Assembly (NCBI GenBank): GCA_902777205.1
Contig: CACYSU010000010.1
Span: 1-64,000 of the forward strand
Source of the DNA: an uncultured Rhodospirillales bacterium
Lineage (GTDB): Bacteria; Pseudomonadota; Alphaproteobacteria; CAAGCB01; CAG-977
Reading direction: 5' to 3'
Length of the DNA: 64,000 nt
Position 1 is the first letter of the stretch. Each line of letters opens with the position of its first letter. Below are positions 42,277-51,566 of this stretch, in pieces. The notes beneath the pieces are model-generated. The model was given only the letters and a program-made list of their open reading frames with translations. It was not told where the DNA came from and searched no databases. The position numbers and the translations under genes were made by a program.

Positions 42277-44726
42277 TTGATTTTCCCTTTGTTATAGGCG
42301 GGGCCTTGGCGCGTCGAATCCGCGTGGACGAAACACGACAGCGTCAGGGAATCTGAAAATTCCTGCAGTTTGGAGCGCAGATTGTTCAGCAAAGTGTTGA
42401 ACGCCGGATTGACCGCGACGGTTTCGGTCAAATCCCGCGTCTGCTGCGCCAGATTCATAACGTCGATCGCTTTGATGTCGGCAATGACGGATTCCAAAAC
42501 GGCCAGTTCCTTTGAAAACAGGGCGGGCATACGGCTTTCGCGCTCCAAAACGGATATGTTCTGGCGCAGTTTCATCACCTGATAGATCAGGGCGCGCGGG
42601 TTGCCGTCGTCGCACACCAGCAAATCGAACACCAGCGGGACGGTGGGGACGGACATATACCGGACGCGGTAGGTCATGCGGCTGTCCGACGTTTCCAACA
42701 GCGTGTCCAGCGACGCGTTGAACCCGTTGTTCGCGCAAAAATCAATGCCGGACAGCAGGTTGATGATCTGCATCCCCCGTTCCAGCCGCCGGCCGATTTC
42801 CAGAAAACGCCAGCTGTGATCGCGCGTCATATCTTCGCGGATCAACCCGCTCAGCGCGTTTTGGCGCAGGATGATTTCATTCAGCCGGTTCAAAAAGATT
42901 TGGGCGTTGGCTTTCGGATCGGGCAGCAGGGGGGGCAACTGCGCGAACAGTTCCCAAGTGTCCATGGACAGCCGGTCGTGCAGCAGGTCGGCCATGTCTT
43001 TCAGCCGGTTGAACAGATAGTGCAGGCCGAAACCGTAATCGGGCGACGCGGCGATGTTTTTCAAATCCGTCATGGCGTCGCGCCGCGCCTGCGGATCGCG
43101 GTAATCCTTGAACGGCAGATGCCCCGTCAAGGCCAGCACGGACAGCAAGGTGGCGATGTCGTCGGGTTCGGGCGTTTCGGGCCCCTCGGTCGCGCGTTCG
43201 ATGACGACGCGCAGCAGGCGCGCCAGCTGTTCCCCGCGTTCCAGATTGCGCCCCAGCCAATACATATTGTCGGCGATTCGCGATGTCAGCTCGAACGTCG
43301 TGCGGACGGGTTTCGTTTGCGTCGCCGCGCGGATGCGGCCGGCGACGGCGCTGTCGGGGCGGACGGCCGATCCCGCGACCCATATGTCGCGCAGGGACGG
43401 GACGTTCGTTTGCGTGAACGCCAGCCCGCCGTTCATGACGCGGTAGGAACCGTTTTCATAAATCAGGTGAAAGCGCAGGCGGGTGCGCGCGGGGGAAAGG
43501 CGGCCGTTTTGCATCACGGGGGACAGCGAGGCGTTGACCCGTTCCTGCGCCACGTAGTTTTCGGGGGCGGTTTCGATGTCGTCCTTTGTCGGGCGGACTT
43601 TTTTGCCCGTGATGTCGTACACTTTCAATTCGGCCAAATGGTCGATGACGTACCGTTTTTCCTTTTCCTGACCGCACCACCACGCGGCGACGCTGGGCAG
43701 GATCAGGTCCGCGCCGTTGAAATGGCGGCAAATCCCGTGGATGAACGCGCGCAGGGCGGGAATTTCCGCCAATCCCGTTCCCAGCGGGTTGATCAGCGCG
43801 ACGTTGCCTTTGCGCACGACGTGCGTCAATCCGGCGACGCCGAACATGGACGATCCGTTCAATTCCAGCGGGTCGCACAAACCGTCGTCAACGCGGCGCA
43901 AAATCACGTCAACGGGTTTCAACCCGTCAATGTTTTTCAAATACACGCGGTCGCCGCGCACCGTCAGGTCGGCGGGGTCGATCGCGATGATGCCCAGACT
44001 GCGGGCGAAAAAGGCTTCCTCAAACGACAGTTTCTTTTTGATCGCCGCGCTGAGCAGCACGATCATCGGGACGCGCGTTCCGTCCGCCGACAGGGCGCAG
44101 GCGAACAGTTGGCGGCGCATGGATTCAAAGAAATCGTAGATGCGCGCGGGGGCGGCCGAAGCGTAAACGTCGGGCATGACGCGCGACAGAACCAGACGGT
44201 TTTTAATGGTCAGCCCGATGCCTTCGGGCGTTTGCGCCTTGTCCGCGACGATCCAGAACCGGCCGTCGGGCGCGCGTTCCGCATCGACGGCGTATTCCCG
44301 CAAAAAAACGCCGTCGGCCGGCCGCGCCGTTTTCAGCGCGGGCAGATAGGCGGGGTTGCCGAATACGATTTGCGGCGGGATCACGCCGTTCGTGATCAGA
44401 CTCTGTTTGCCGTACAAATCGCGCAGGATGGCGTTGAACAGTTCCGCGCGCTGGATCAATCCGGCCGACAGGTGTTCAAATTCGTCCGCCGGCAGGATGA
44501 AAGGAATGACGCCGTGCGCTTTTTTCTGCCGCGCCGCGGCCGTCATCGCGTCCGCGCTCATCAGCCGGTCAACCTGATCGGCGCAGGCGGCCAGCCGTTC
44601 CAAACCGTTTTGTCCGGCGGCGTCGAAAAAAACGCGCCAATGCGGACGGATTTCGCCGTCGGGCGCGACCAGTTCGTTGTATCCTCCCGTCGGGCAGACG
44701 GCCGGATAGGAAAAGGGAAAAGTCAT
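42273..44726 (-). CDS. Circularly permuted ATP-grasp plus alpha-E domain protein
   Basis: An 817-aa protein from the ATG at 44726, which has CAGGACG upstream; a longer frame upstream is not protein-like. The first two-thirds match the DUF404/DUF407 circularly permuted ATP-grasp domain (GGYNELVAPDGEIRPHW near the start, GVPP-type loops, NGGLAFTQTNVPSL). The last third, from about residue 495 (SRIADNMYWLGRNLERGEQL), is the alpha-E domain (DUF403). Such proteins occur with a transglutaminase and often an Anbu-type proteasome-like peptidase; no Anbu gene is here. The ATP-grasp part probably forms amide bonds. Confidence 0.9.
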   Translation of the reverse strand: MTFPFSYPAVCPTGGYNELVAPDGEIRPHWRVFFDAAGQNGLERLAACADQVDRLMSADAMTAAARQKKAHGVIPFILPADEFEHLSAGLIQRAELFNAILRDLYGKQSLITNGVIPPQIVFGNPAYLPALKTARPADGVFLREYAVDAERAPDGRFWIVADKAQTPEGIGLTIKNRLVLSRVMPDVYASAAPARIYDFFESMRRQLFACALSADGTRVPMIVLLSAAIKKKLSFEEAFFARSLGIIAIDPADLTVRGDRVYLKNIDGLKPVDVILRRVDDGLCDPLELNGSSMFGVAGLTHVVRKGNVALINPLGTGLAEIPALRAFIHGICRHFNGADLILPSVAAWWCGQEKEKRYVIDHLAELKVYDITGKKVRPTKDDIETAPENYVAQERVNASLSPVMQNGRLSPARTRLRFHLIYENGSYRVMNGGLAFTQTNVPSLRDIWVAGSAVRPDSAVAGRIRAATQTKPVRTTFELTSRIADNMYWLGRNLERGEQLARLLRVVIERATEGPETPEPDDIATLLSVLALTGHLPFKDYRDPQARRDAMTDLKNIAASPDYGFGLHYLFNRLKDMADLLHDRLSMDTWELFAQLPPLLPDPKANAQIFLNRLNEIILRQNALSGLIREDMTRDHSWRFLEIGRRLERGMQIINLLSGIDFCANNGFNASLDTLLETSDSRMTYRVRYMSVPTVPLVFDLLVCDDGNPRALIYQVMKLRQNISVLERESRMPALFSKELAVLESVIADIKAIDVMNLAQQTRDLTETVAVNPAFNTLLNNLRSKLQEFSDSLTLSCFVHADSTRQGPAYNKGKIK

Positions 44727-44813
44727 CAAAAACGTCCTGTTGTCATTCCTGCCCCTTTTTTTAAGACAAAAAAAATAAAAGGTCGTTAAAATAAAACGCG
44801 CTTTTGGTTTTTT

Positions 44814-45536
44814 ATGAAAGTATCGACTATGACCGGAACAGGGATGCGCGTTTTCTTCAACGCTTTGGCCGCCGTCGGCGCGACGGCGTCGTTTCCGCGC
44901 GATTTTCCGGACGCGGGGGCGGGTGCGGCCGTTTTGATTTTGTGCTGGGCGGGGGCCGTTTTCTGCGCGGCGTCGGCCAAAACGCGCAAAACGTTTTCGA
45001 CGTTGGCCGCGGCGGTTCAGCCGTGGGCGGCCGCGGTGTTCGCGGCGGCGTACATGACATCCTGTCCGTTCGCGTCCTTTCGTCTGTTTTGCACTGTCGC
45101 CGTCGGCGCGGTTTGCGTTGCGAACGTGTTTGAAAACCGGAAAAAGGCGGAAAGGGCTTTTTGGTTCGCGGCGGGGTTCGGCGCGGCCGCGGGCGTTGCG
45201 GCGGCGTTTTTCGTTCCGTATCCCGCTTTCATTCTGGCCGGATTGCTGTGCCGTCCGGCGCAAGAGGGACGGACGGCCATGGACGGGTGGATTGATGTCG
45301 CTTTGCCGCTGTCCGTTTTAACGGGCGCGTTTTTGTGTCTGGGCGTCGCGGGTCATTCCGGAAATTTTTCCGTGCGCGCCGCCGAATCGGCCGCTTTGGT
45401 CATGGCGGGGGCTTTTCCCGTCGCGGCCGGAAAATCGGGTGCGCGGCTGATGTTGACGACGGCCGTCGTCGTATTGTTCGGATGCTATGTCTTTTCGGCG
45501 GAAAATCCGCAGTCCGTCTTTAATTCGATTTTTTGA
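44814..45536 (+). CDS. Polytopic membrane protein, unknown function
   Basis: A 240-aa very hydrophobic protein with about seven membrane helices and many Ala and Phe residues. There is no signal peptide motif or recognised family signature. The gene is divergent from the ATP-grasp/alpha-E gene (about 90 bases apart) and overlaps the convergent nuclease gene by 17 bases at its end. Its ribosome-binding site is weak, so the start (MKVSTM) could instead be an internal Met. Confidence 0.5.
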   Translation: MKVSTMTGTGMRVFFNALAAVGATASFPRDFPDAGAGAAVLILCWAGAVFCAASAKTRKTFSTLAAAVQPWAAAVFAAAYMTSCPFASFRLFCTVAVGAVCVANVFENRKKAERAFWFAAGFGAAAGVAAAFFVPYPAFILAGLLCRPAQEGRTAMDGWIDVALPLSVLTGAFLCLGVAGHSGNFSVRAAESAALVMAGAFPVAAGKSGARLMLTTAVVVLFGCYVFSAENPQSVFNSIF

Positions 45537-46014
45537 AATCGGCCGGATTTTCAAACCCTTCGCACGCCCAGAAGCCGCGCTTTTCCTGAACGGCGTCGCG
45601 TTCCTGATCCCAATACAGGGCGTCGTAGCGCGACGCGACGGCCAAACCCTCTTCGACCATGCGGCGGTTCAGGTTGATCCGTTCGCCGTTTTCCGTGACA
45701 AAACATTCCCCCAGCAGGCGGCCGTAAAAATCGCGGCCGCGCGTTTCGCACACGACGGTGTTCGATCCGATCATGTGAAACAGTTTTTCCGTCGCGATCC
45801 GGCCGCACGGGATCGTTTCGCCCTTGCACACGCAGGGCTGCGCCGTTTCGGGGGCGTCGATGCCGACCAGCCGCACGCTGTTGCGCCCGACGCGCAGCGT
45901 GTCGCCGTCCAAAACGGCCTGATACTTGCCCGACACGGCCGCGGCGTATGCGGCGAAAGCGGCCAGAACGGCGTATTTGATCGAACGTTTTAAAACGGGT
46001 TTTACACTGGTCAT
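45520..46014 (-). CDS. Thermonuclease-family (SNase) protein
   Basis: A 164-aa protein. An N-terminal hydrophobic stretch (about 10-28) acts as signal or anchor. The nuclease core has VLDGDTLRVGRNSVRLVGIDAPET with the conserved Asp pair and Arg, then GRDFYGRLLGECF with the second catalytic Arg and NLNRRMVEEGLA. Staphylococcal nuclease-like proteins cut DNA and RNA with calcium; this one is probably exported. The ATG at 46014 is preferred; an upstream TTG at 46023 is possible. Confidence 0.88.
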   Translation of the reverse strand: MTSVKPVLKRSIKYAVLAAFAAYAAAVSGKYQAVLDGDTLRVGRNSVRLVGIDAPETAQPCVCKGETIPCGRIATEKLFHMIGSNTVVCETRGRDFYGRLLGECFVTENGERINLNRRMVEEGLAVASRYDALYWDQERDAVQEKRGFWACEGFENPADFKKSN

Positions 46015-46073
46015 TTTTTGCAAATTCGATTAGAATGTCCGCTTCGGACGATTGGAACACGGAGAGGGTTCGT

Positions 46074-49000
46074 ATGTCAAAAAAAATTTCGCTTTTCATC
46101 GGGATGATGCTGCTTTCCGCGCGCGTTTGCGCCGCCGCCGACGCGTTGACCGTGCGCCGCATGGTGCCGGAGGGGATGAACATCCGGCAGGCGGACAAGA
46201 TCGTGCTGGAATTCAGCCGCCCCGTCGCCGCTTTGGGCGATATGGCGCGCGCCGATGTTCCCGTGAAAATCAAGCCGCGCCTGAACTGCCGGTGGCGGTG
46301 GCTGAACCAATCGTCTTTGGCGTGCGTTTTGGATGAAAAGGACGGATTGCACCCCGCCGAATCCTACCGCGTGACGGTCAAGCCGGAGTTTCAGGCTTTG
46401 ACGGGCGAAAAAATGATCAAAGAGCAGGTCTTTACGCTGGAAACCGTCCGGCCGGAGGTCGATCCCGACCGCACGCGCTTTGTGCGATTCGTCGCGCCGG
46501 AACGGCCGCAGTGGCGCGTCGCTTTCAACACGGGCGCGCGGAAAAAATCCGTCAGGTCGGCCGTGTATTTCAAGGCGGACGGCAAAAAGATCAAGGCGGA
46601 CGTGACCGACGACGAATGTCATGAATGGGAAAAGGATTGTCAGGCGAAATATCTGGTCGCTCCGGCGGTTGATCTGGGGACGGATCAGGCCTACGAACTG
46701 GTGTACGAATCGGGGATCAAATCGGAAAACGGCGGTTCGCTGCGGTCGCTGAACGCCGGTGTCGCGGGAAAGGGCAGGACGCCGCCCGTGTTTCAGGCAA
46801 AGGCTTTGCAATGTTATGACGACCGGTACGACACCCGTTCCTTTACGGCCGAACAGACGCGGCTGAACCCGCCGGAATGCCGGTTCGACGCGCCGGTCAA
46901 CATCGTTTTGTCCGACAAAACCGTTTTGGGCGGCATATCCGGTTTCGTCAAGGGATCGCCCGCCGTCACCGTGAACAACCGCGAAACCGTTTCCGAATAC
47001 GTCAGCGTTTTCGCCCCCAAGGCGGGGCAGAGCTACGCCGTCACCGTGTCGGACGATTTGACCGACGTTTGGGGCAACCGGATCGAGCGGCCGGCGACAT
47101 TTTATTTCCGTTCCGGCGACCGGCGCCCCGAACTGAACCTGCCGTACACGTCGGCGGTTTTGGAGGCGGGCGAAAAAACCGCCGCGGTCGGCTATGCGAC
47201 GAATTTGGAAAAGGCGAGAGCCGTTTACACCGGTTTCAACGCGGCCGGCGCGCTTTCGGGGGCGCGCGATGTGCGCGACATATCGCCGGCGGTGAAAAAC
47301 CTGTCCTATCCGTTTGAATACGGCGCGCGGGCGATGCTGGAGGGGCGGTCGGGATTCGTCACCGGACGGTTCCAAACCGTTCCCGCTTTGGACGGGCGGT
47401 ATTTCTTCGCCGTTTCCGTGTCGCCGTGGCAGGCCGTCGCCAAAATCGGGTGGGGTTCTTCGCTGGTCTGGGCGGCGGATATGCAAACGGGCGAACCCGT
47501 CGCCGGCGCGAAAGTCGAGCTGTTCGCCGCGCCGATGGAAAATCCCCTGAAGCTGAAGATTTTGGCCGTGTCCGAAACGGACGGCACGGGACGCGCGGCG
47601 CTGGACGGGTATGAAAAATTCGATCCCGCCGCCGAACGGCTGAACCAATGGGACAACGCCAAGGATTCCCTGTTCGTCCGCGTGGTCAAAGGGGATGATG
47701 TCGCCGTTTTGCCGCTGCGCGGCGGTTTCGATTTGTCGGCGGGCGCGCTGAGTGATTGGCGGGTGTCGAGCGTTTATTACCCCGAACCGAACCGCTATTT
47801 GCGCGCGTTCGGCTTTACGCCGCAGGGCGTTTACCGTGCGGGGGACGAGGTCGCTTTCAAACTTTACGTCCGCCGGATCGACGGGGAACGGCTGGGCGCG
47901 GCGCCGTCGGACGGCTGGACGGTCGGCGTGACCGACGCGGCCGGAAATTCCGTTTATGAACGAAAAAATGTCGCTTTGTCGGATTTCGGCACGGCGGACG
48001 GCCGGTTCACCCTGTCGCCGCAATCCGTTTCCGGATGGTACGACATCGTTTTGAAACGCGGCGAAGACACGCTGTATCCGGCGCGTTTTCTGGTGTCCGA
48101 TTTTTCGGCCGCCGCGTACAAGGTCGCGACGGACATCAACGGCAAAGTGTTCCGTTCCGGCGGCAAAGTCCGCGTCGGCGGGCGGGCGACCCTGTTTTCC
48201 GGCGGGGCGTTCACGCGCGCGAAAACGCGTCAAAGCGCCGTTTTGAACTGGGCGCCGTTTTCCTTTGAAACAAAGGACGGCGAGGAACCGTTCAGCTTCG
48301 ATCCCGATTTGGATCAAAGCGGATACGCCCCCGAAACGCTGTTCGACGTGACGGGCGAAACGGATGAAAAGGGCGAGGTCGAAAAAACGGTCACGCTGAA
48401 ACAATCGGTCAAGCCGTATGGCAAAATCCGTTTTGAAACGCGCGTTTTCGACGATTCGGGACGGACGGTTTCGTCCTTTGCGACGGCGGAATATTTCGGG
48501 ACGGAACGGTTGGTCGGCGTGCGGCGCGCGGCCGGGAACGCAAAGGCCGGACAACCCGCGGGCGTCGAATACGTCGTGTCCGACACGCGCAAAAACTTGG
48601 TCGCCGGCGTGCCGGTCAGCGTGTCCTTTTATAAAACGGTGAACAGGCTGGTGCGTGAAAAGTCGGCCGGCAGCGCGTATTTGATGAAATACGTCACGCG
48701 GCAGGAAAAGGTCGGCGAATGTATGGGGATGAGCGCCGTCGAACCGCAAAAATGCCTGTTCACCCCCGAAAGCGCGGGATACTATAAAGCGGTCGCTTCG
48801 ATCAACGGATACACGGCGAAAACCGGATTCTATGTCGAAGGGGCGGATTACGTTCCGTGGGCGGGGGCGGAAAACCGTTTGAACGTCACGGCGGATAAAA
48901 AGGAATACAAAACGGGCGACACGATCGTTCTGACCGTTGAAAACCCCGCCGTTCACACGCGGGCGCTGGTGACGGTCGAACGGTACGGCGTGCTGCAATC

Positions 49001-51566
49001 CTTTGTCAAAACGTTTGAAAAATCAGTTGAAAAAATCGAAATCCCCGTGACGGACGATTTCTTCCCCGGTGTTTACGTCGCGATCAGCGCCTTTTCCCCG
49101 CGCGTGGAACAACCGGCGGATCAAACGCCCGATCTGGGCAAGCCCGCCCAATGGACGGGGTATTTGAACATTCCGGTCGCGGACGATTCGCGGCGCGTCA
49201 AGGTTGAAATCACGCCGGAAAAGACGGATTACCGTCCGGCGCAGACGTTAAAGGCGCGCGTTAAAACGACGCTGCCCGACAACCGGCGCGCCTCCGTTGA
49301 AATCGCCGTCGTCGTCGTGGACGAATCGGTTTTGGATCTGCTGCCCGACGGGGACGGGATGTTTGATCCTTACGCGGGATTGAACCGGCTGGGCGATTTG
49401 GACGTGCGGACGTACAGTTTGGTCGAACAGCTGATCGGCCGCCAGAAAATCGAAAAGAAAGGCGCGAATCAGGGCGGCGACGGCGGGGCGGATTTCGCCG
49501 TGCGCGACGTGTTCAAATTCGTCGCCTATTTCAATCCGTCGCTGAAAACGGATGAAAACGGCGAAGCGGTTTTTGAAACGAAGCTGCCCGACAACTTGAC
49601 GGGGTGGCGGATCGTCGCCGTCGCCGTGACGCCCGACGATCTGGCGGGGGCGGGAAAATCGCGCGTGACGGTGACGCAGCCGCTGGAAATCAGGCCTTTG
49701 CTGCCCAACCAAGTGCGCACGGGCGACACGTTTTCCGCGGGCGTTTCCGTGTTGAACCGGACGGCGCGGAACGTGACCGCCCGTTTGACGATGACGGCGT
49801 CGGGCGCGGCGGCGCGGGATGCCGCGGCGCAGGGAAGCGTCGATTTGAAACCGTTCGAGCGCAAAAGCTTTTTCTTTGATCCCGTTCAAGCCAAGCTGAA
49901 CCCGTCCGACGCGTCGGGCGCGATCGACTTGCGCTTTGCGGCGGACAACGGGACGGACAGGGACGGCGCGCGGCTGACGGTGCCCGTGCTGAACCTGACG
50001 ACGATGGAAACGGCGGCTTTGCACGGCGGGGCGGCGGCCGGAAACATCGACATCCCGCTGGACATTCCGGCGGGGGTGAAAGAATACGGCGGCGCGTTGG
50101 ACGTTTCGGTGTCGGCCGGCGTTCTGGACGGGGCGAAACGGGCGGTGGCGGCTTTGCGCGACTATCCGCATCCGTGCTGGGAACAAAAGCTGTCCCGCGC
50201 GGCGGCGGCGGCCGTTTACGCCCGACGGAAAAACGCTTTCGCCGGCGAGGATGTTTGGCCGGACGCGGACGGTTTCGTGCGCGAAACGATGAAACAGGCG
50301 GCGGCCTATCAAACGGACGGCGGCGCGATGGCCTATTTCGGCCGCAGCGGCGCCGGTTCGCCGTACCTGTCGGCCTATACCGCCGACGTGTTCGATTTCC
50401 TGCAAAACGCCGGTTATGCGGTAGATACGGCCGTTGCGGAAAAGCTGGCGGATTACCTGACCGGACTGTTCAAACGCACGGACGCCGCCGCCGATCCGGC
50501 GCAAACGTTGACGGCGCGGCTGCTGTCGGCGGGATTTTTGAAAAACAGGGGGCGGATCACGGACGCGGACATCGCCGTGTTCGATCAATCCGTCCCGTCG
50601 ATGACGGCGTTTGACAGGGCGTTGTACCTGCGTTTGAAACCGCGCGACGCCGCTTTGTTCGACGGTTTGATGAATATGTCGTACCAAACGTCCGGATCGT
50701 TGATTTTCAAGGAACCGGAGGAAACGGACGCCGCGCTGCTGCCGTCGGCGGCGAAAACGACCTGCGCCGCGCTGCGGGCGGTCGCCGGAACGGACGGGGA
50801 AACGGCGGATAAATTGATGCGCGGAGCCTACACCTTGCGGCGCAAGGACGGAACGTGGGCGAACACGCAGGCCGACGCGTTTTGTTTGGCGGCACTGCAA
50901 GCCTATGCGGCGGCGCAGCCTGAAAAAATCAATCTGGACGTTATGGCGACCGTCGGGGGCGAAAGCCTGTTGGCGGCCTCGTTCCAAAACCCCGCCGATC
51001 CCGCCGTTCCGGCACGCCGCGTTTTGGGCGCGGACATGGCGGGCGAACATACGGATCTGGCTTTGACGGCGTTGGGGGACGGACGTTATTATTATTCCGT
51101 CCGCCTGTCCCACCCGTCGGATATGACGGCGGGCGTCAACGCCGGATTTGAAATCGGCCGCCGCGTGTTTGTCGAACGCAAAGGCGCTTTCGTTCCGGTG
51201 ACAAAGGATGTCGTTTTGAAACGCGGGGAGCGCGTCAAAGTGGAATTGACGGTGAAAAGCCCCGTCGATCATTACATGGCGGCCTTGCGCGATCCCGTCG
51301 CGGGCGCGTTCGAGCCCGTGAACGCTTTGCTGGCGACATCGTCGGACGCGGGAGAAACGGACGGTGTGTTCGATTTCACGGACATTACCCGTGCCGCGGC
51401 CGGTTTTTACGCCGGTCGTCTGCCGGCTGGGACGCACACGGCGTCCTATATGGCGCAAGTGGTTTCGGACGGGACGTTCACGGCTTTTCCCGCCAAAGTC
51501 GAAGCCATGTACACCCCCGACGTATTCGGATTGACGGCGGCCGATGTTTTCGTTGTCGCGCCGTAA
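46074..51566 (+). CDS. Bacterial alpha-2-macroglobulin
   Basis: A 1830-aa periplasmic protein from the ATG at 46074 (GGAGAGGG upstream). A signal peptide ends near ARVCAAA at residue 22; it lacks a clear lipobox, unlike E. coli YfhM. The chain is a series of macroglobulin-like domains, then the thioester region YPHPCWEQKLSRA (Cys1368 with Glu-Gln, C-x-E-Q), and a C-terminal receptor-like part. Such proteins trap proteases by covalent linkage and protect the cell wall. The pbpC gene overlaps its end by 23 bases, the usual partner in these operons. Confidence 0.95.
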   Translation: MSKKISLFIGMMLLSARVCAAADALTVRRMVPEGMNIRQADKIVLEFSRPVAALGDMARADVPVKIKPRLNCRWRWLNQSSLACVLDEKDGLHPAESYRVTVKPEFQALTGEKMIKEQVFTLETVRPEVDPDRTRFVRFVAPERPQWRVAFNTGARKKSVRSAVYFKADGKKIKADVTDDECHEWEKDCQAKYLVAPAVDLGTDQAYELVYESGIKSENGGSLRSLNAGVAGKGRTPPVFQAKALQCYDDRYDTRSFTAEQTRLNPPECRFDAPVNIVLSDKTVLGGISGFVKGSPAVTVNNRETVSEYVSVFAPKAGQSYAVTVSDDLTDVWGNRIERPATFYFRSGDRRPELNLPYTSAVLEAGEKTAAVGYATNLEKARAVYTGFNAAGALSGARDVRDISPAVKNLSYPFEYGARAMLEGRSGFVTGRFQTVPALDGRYFFAVSVSPWQAVAKIGWGSSLVWAADMQTGEPVAGAKVELFAAPMENPLKLKILAVSETDGTGRAALDGYEKFDPAAERLNQWDNAKDSLFVRVVKGDDVAVLPLRGGFDLSAGALSDWRVSSVYYPEPNRYLRAFGFTPQGVYRAGDEVAFKLYVRRIDGERLGAAPSDGWTVGVTDAAGNSVYERKNVALSDFGTADGRFTLSPQSVSGWYDIVLKRGEDTLYPARFLVSDFSAAAYKVATDINGKVFRSGGKVRVGGRATLFSGGAFTRAKTRQSAVLNWAPFSFETKDGEEPFSFDPDLDQSGYAPETLFDVTGETDEKGEVEKTVTLKQSVKPYGKIRFETRVFDDSGRTVSSFATAEYFGTERLVGVRRAAGNAKAGQPAGVEYVVSDTRKNLVAGVPVSVSFYKTVNRLVREKSAGSAYLMKYVTRQEKVGECMGMSAVEPQKCLFTPESAGYYKAVASINGYTAKTGFYVEGADYVPWAGAENRLNVTADKKEYKTGDTIVLTVENPAVHTRALVTVERYGVLQSFVKTFEKSVEKIEIPVTDDFFPGVYVAISAFSPRVEQPADQTPDLGKPAQWTGYLNIPVADDSRRVKVEITPEKTDYRPAQTLKARVKTTLPDNRRASVEIAVVVVDESVLDLLPDGDGMFDPYAGLNRLGDLDVRTYSLVEQLIGRQKIEKKGANQGGDGGADFAVRDVFKFVAYFNPSLKTDENGEAVFETKLPDNLTGWRIVAVAVTPDDLAGAGKSRVTVTQPLEIRPLLPNQVRTGDTFSAGVSVLNRTARNVTARLTMTASGAAARDAAAQGSVDLKPFERKSFFFDPVQAKLNPSDASGAIDLRFAADNGTDRDGARLTVPVLNLTTMETAALHGGAAAGNIDIPLDIPAGVKEYGGALDVSVSAGVLDGAKRAVAALRDYPHPCWEQKLSRAAAAAVYARRKNAFAGEDVWPDADGFVRETMKQAAAYQTDGGAMAYFGRSGAGSPYLSAYTADVFDFLQNAGYAVDTAVAEKLADYLTGLFKRTDAAADPAQTLTARLLSAGFLKNRGRITDADIAVFDQSVPSMTAFDRALYLRLKPRDAALFDGLMNMSYQTSGSLIFKEPEETDAALLPSAAKTTCAALRAVAGTDGETADKLMRGAYTLRRKDGTWANTQADAFCLAALQAYAAAQPEKINLDVMATVGGESLLAASFQNPADPAVPARRVLGADMAGEHTDLALTALGDGRYYYSVRLSHPSDMTAGVNAGFEIGRRVFVERKGAFVPVTKDVVLKRGERVKVELTVKSPVDHYMAALRDPVAGAFEPVNALLATSSDAGETDGVFDFTDITRAAAGFYAGRLPAGTHTASYMAQVVSDGTFTAFPAKVEAMYTPDVFGLTAADVFVVAP

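Noticed and set aside
42273-45263. Longer N-terminal form of the ATP-grasp protein starting upstream of 44726
   Set aside because: The extra residues are low-complexity, overlap the divergent membrane gene and lack family likeness; the ATG at 44726 has a ribosome-binding site.
46038-46050. Small hairpin GTCCG-CTT-CGGAC before the alpha-2-macroglobulin gene
   Set aside because: Too short to call a riboswitch or terminator; likely chance.
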